Shown: positions 22,686 to 23,739 of the stretch, in pieces
Layout of the letters: every line of letters begins with the position of its first letter
Numbering within the stretch: position 1 is the stretch's first letter
Source: DATKZS01 sp035527835 [NCBI: bacterium]
GTDB taxonomy: Bacteria > RBG-13-61-14
Assembly (NCBI GenBank): GCA_035527835.1
Contig: DATKZS010000007.1
Span: forward strand, 1-23,739
Direction of reading: 5' to 3'
Length of the DNA: 23,739 bases
Program-made: the position numbers and the translations under genes
Notes under the pieces: model-generated
What the model saw: the letters and a program-made list of their open reading frames with translations, nothing else
Told to the model about the DNA's origin: nothing
Database searches by the model: none

Positions 22686-22766
22686 GCCGCAGATGAACGC
22701 AGATGAACACAGATAAGAGAACTAATTTTCATTTATTATCTGCGTTAATCCGCGTTCATCTGCGGC
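22686..22766. repeat. Tandem-armed hairpin, GCAGATGAAC family, copy E1
   Basis: Arms 22686-22716 and 22736-22766 (31 bases) match at 28 positions with a 19-base loop. The arm is a 10-base word (GCAGATGAAC) repeated about three times. It sits in the 248-bp gap between bamA and skp, which are otherwise in one direction and functionally linked. Two of the three mismatches would be G-U pairs in minus-strand RNA, the direction of the operon. Confidence 0.88.
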
Positions 22767-22813
22767 TATAAATTTTTCCAAAGTTCCTTCCTTAGCCCCC
22801 GTGCGACCAAACT

Positions 22814-23739
22814 TCACAAGAACGACCCCACCGAGAAGACGAACTGCTGGGACTTGTCGTCCTTTCTGGGGTCAATGGGGAACGCCAGCTCAAAGCGCAA
22901 CGGCCCCATGGGCGACATCCAACGCAGGCCGAAGCCCCAGTCCTTGAGCAGGTAATTCAAGTCCATGTCCTCATTGTCGTTGTACACGTTGCCCACGTCG
23001 TAAAAAATCACGGCCTTCATTCCCATTTCCTCGGAGATGGGAGCGATGAACTCGAACGACATGAGCGCGTCCTTGTTGCCGCCGATGGGGGTGAGGTCGC
23101 CGTTGTCCTCTCGGAACATGGGGCTGACCGACGCCACCTCGAACCCGCGCAGGCTCCGCGAGCCTCCCTGGAAATAGCGCTCGGAGATGAGCAGGGAGTC
23201 GCCCTGGTTGTAGCTCATCCAGCGGAAGCGGGCGTGGAAATCGCAATAGGTTCTGCCATAGACCGGCAGGAAGTAATAGCCTTCCACCGAGGTCTTGATG
23301 TAGTCGTTGCTGCCTCCGAAGATGTCGTATCCGGCGGTTTCCACGGACCCGGTGAGGCGGGTGCCGTCGGAGGGGTCGAGGTTGTTGTTGAGGGCGTTGT
23401 GGTCGAGGGTGAGGGTGAGGCTGCCGATGTCGGTGTTGTCCGGCTGCTTCTTATAGATGGTGGCCGTGCTCTGGTAGCTTTGCAGGTTGGTGACCACGTA
23501 GGCATAGGTGGCGTAGAAGCGCACGTTTTCGAGGTGGGGGATTCGGCGGCCCACGGTCAGGCTTCCGCCCCGGCGCTTGTCCACGAATTGCACCTGGTAA
23601 ATTTCCTGGGAGAACAGGTCCACTCCCAGGTACCAGTCGGAGTCGAGGAAGTAGGGGTCTGCATAAGAGACCGAGCCGGTCTGGGTCTTGTCGGAGATGA
23701 GCGCGTTCAAGCTGAGGTTAGTGCCGCGTCCCAGGAAGT
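22814..23739 (-). CDS. bamA: Outer-membrane assembly factor BamA, C-terminal part
   Basis: The last 308 residues of a BamA/Omp85 barrel; the frame stays open to the right edge (FLGRGTNLSLNALIS at the edge), so the N-terminal POTRA domains lie outside. Barrel features are YADPYFLDSDWYLGVDLF, the LTLDHNALNNNLDPSDGTRL segment, the L6 motif SRSLRGF (canonical VRGF), FYDVGNVYN and the strand GFGLRWMSPMGPLRFELAFPID. It ends FVFSVGSFL, with Leu rather than the usual terminal aromatic. BamA inserts beta-barrel proteins in the outer membrane; skp and the lipid A genes follow downstream. Confidence 0.94.
   Translation of the reverse strand, partial: FLGRGTNLSLNALISDKTQTGSVSYADPYFLDSDWYLGVDLFSQEIYQVQFVDKRRGGSLTVGRRIPHLENVRFYATYAYVVTNLQSYQSTATIYKKQPDNTDIGSLTLTLDHNALNNNLDPSDGTRLTGSVETAGYDIFGGSNDYIKTSVEGYYFLPVYGRTYCDFHARFRWMSYNQGDSLLISERYFQGGSRSLRGFEVASVSPMFREDNGDLTPIGGNKDALMSFEFIAPISEEMGMKAVIFYDVGNVYNDNEDMDLNYLLKDWGFGLRWMSPMGPLRFELAFPIDPRKDDKSQQFVFSVGSFL

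Overview
The window comes from a diderm (Gram-negative type) bacterium with GC-rich coding sequence. Direct evidence is a lipid A biosynthesis run (lpxA, lpxI, msbA, lpxK, lpxL-like), BamA and Skp, two outer-membrane or exported protein genes and a lipoprotein. The style (GC-rich, lpxI rather than lpxH, a Gfo/Idh oxidoreductase inside the lpx cluster, a MXAN_2562-like barrel, a JDVT-like C-terminal sorting tail) suggests an uncultured lineage near Desulfobacterota/Myxococcota or a neighbouring phylum. No rRNA or other marker here fixes the taxon.

Layout. Bases 1-5462 are read rightward: the 3' part of an unusual Hsp70 (dnaK-like), a B12-domain radical SAM protein, pgpA, cinA, a small membrane protein and smpB. 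A PhnD-like binding protein (5637-6608, minus) converges on smpB and diverges from a rightward four-gene unit: exported beta-propeller, outer-membrane barrel, truA and a lipoprotein (6744-10734). These four are joined by ATGA overlaps or a 3-base gap. From 10753 to the right edge everything is on the minus strand. In transcription order this is bamA (partial), skp, lpxA, lpxI, a Gfo/Idh oxidoreductase, msbA, lpxK, lpxL-like, a MoxR ATPase, a GT-C/TPR membrane protein and an exported beta-propeller protein. The skp-to-lpxL stretch is packed with start/stop overlaps and reads as one envelope operon: outer-membrane assembly, lipid A precursor synthesis, flipping and late acylation. lpxD, fabZ and lpxB, common members of such clusters, are absent from the spacers where they would be expected.

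The most striking non-gene signal is in the spacers. Seven of the eight intergenic gaps longer than 100 bp hold a hairpin whose arms are built from a short word repeated in tandem (7-10 base period), facing an inverted copy across an AT-rich or short loop. Five unrelated words are used (CTTGGCG three times, and TTAATCCTG, AAGGATATT, GTAGAGC and GCAGATGAAC once each), but the architecture is the same, with arms of 18-33 bases. The only long gap without one is the divergent promoter region at 6609-6743. That gap instead carries a near-consensus promoter with a perfect 14-base palindrome over the predicted transcription start. No CRISPR array, rRNA, tRNA, insertion sequence or integrase was found.
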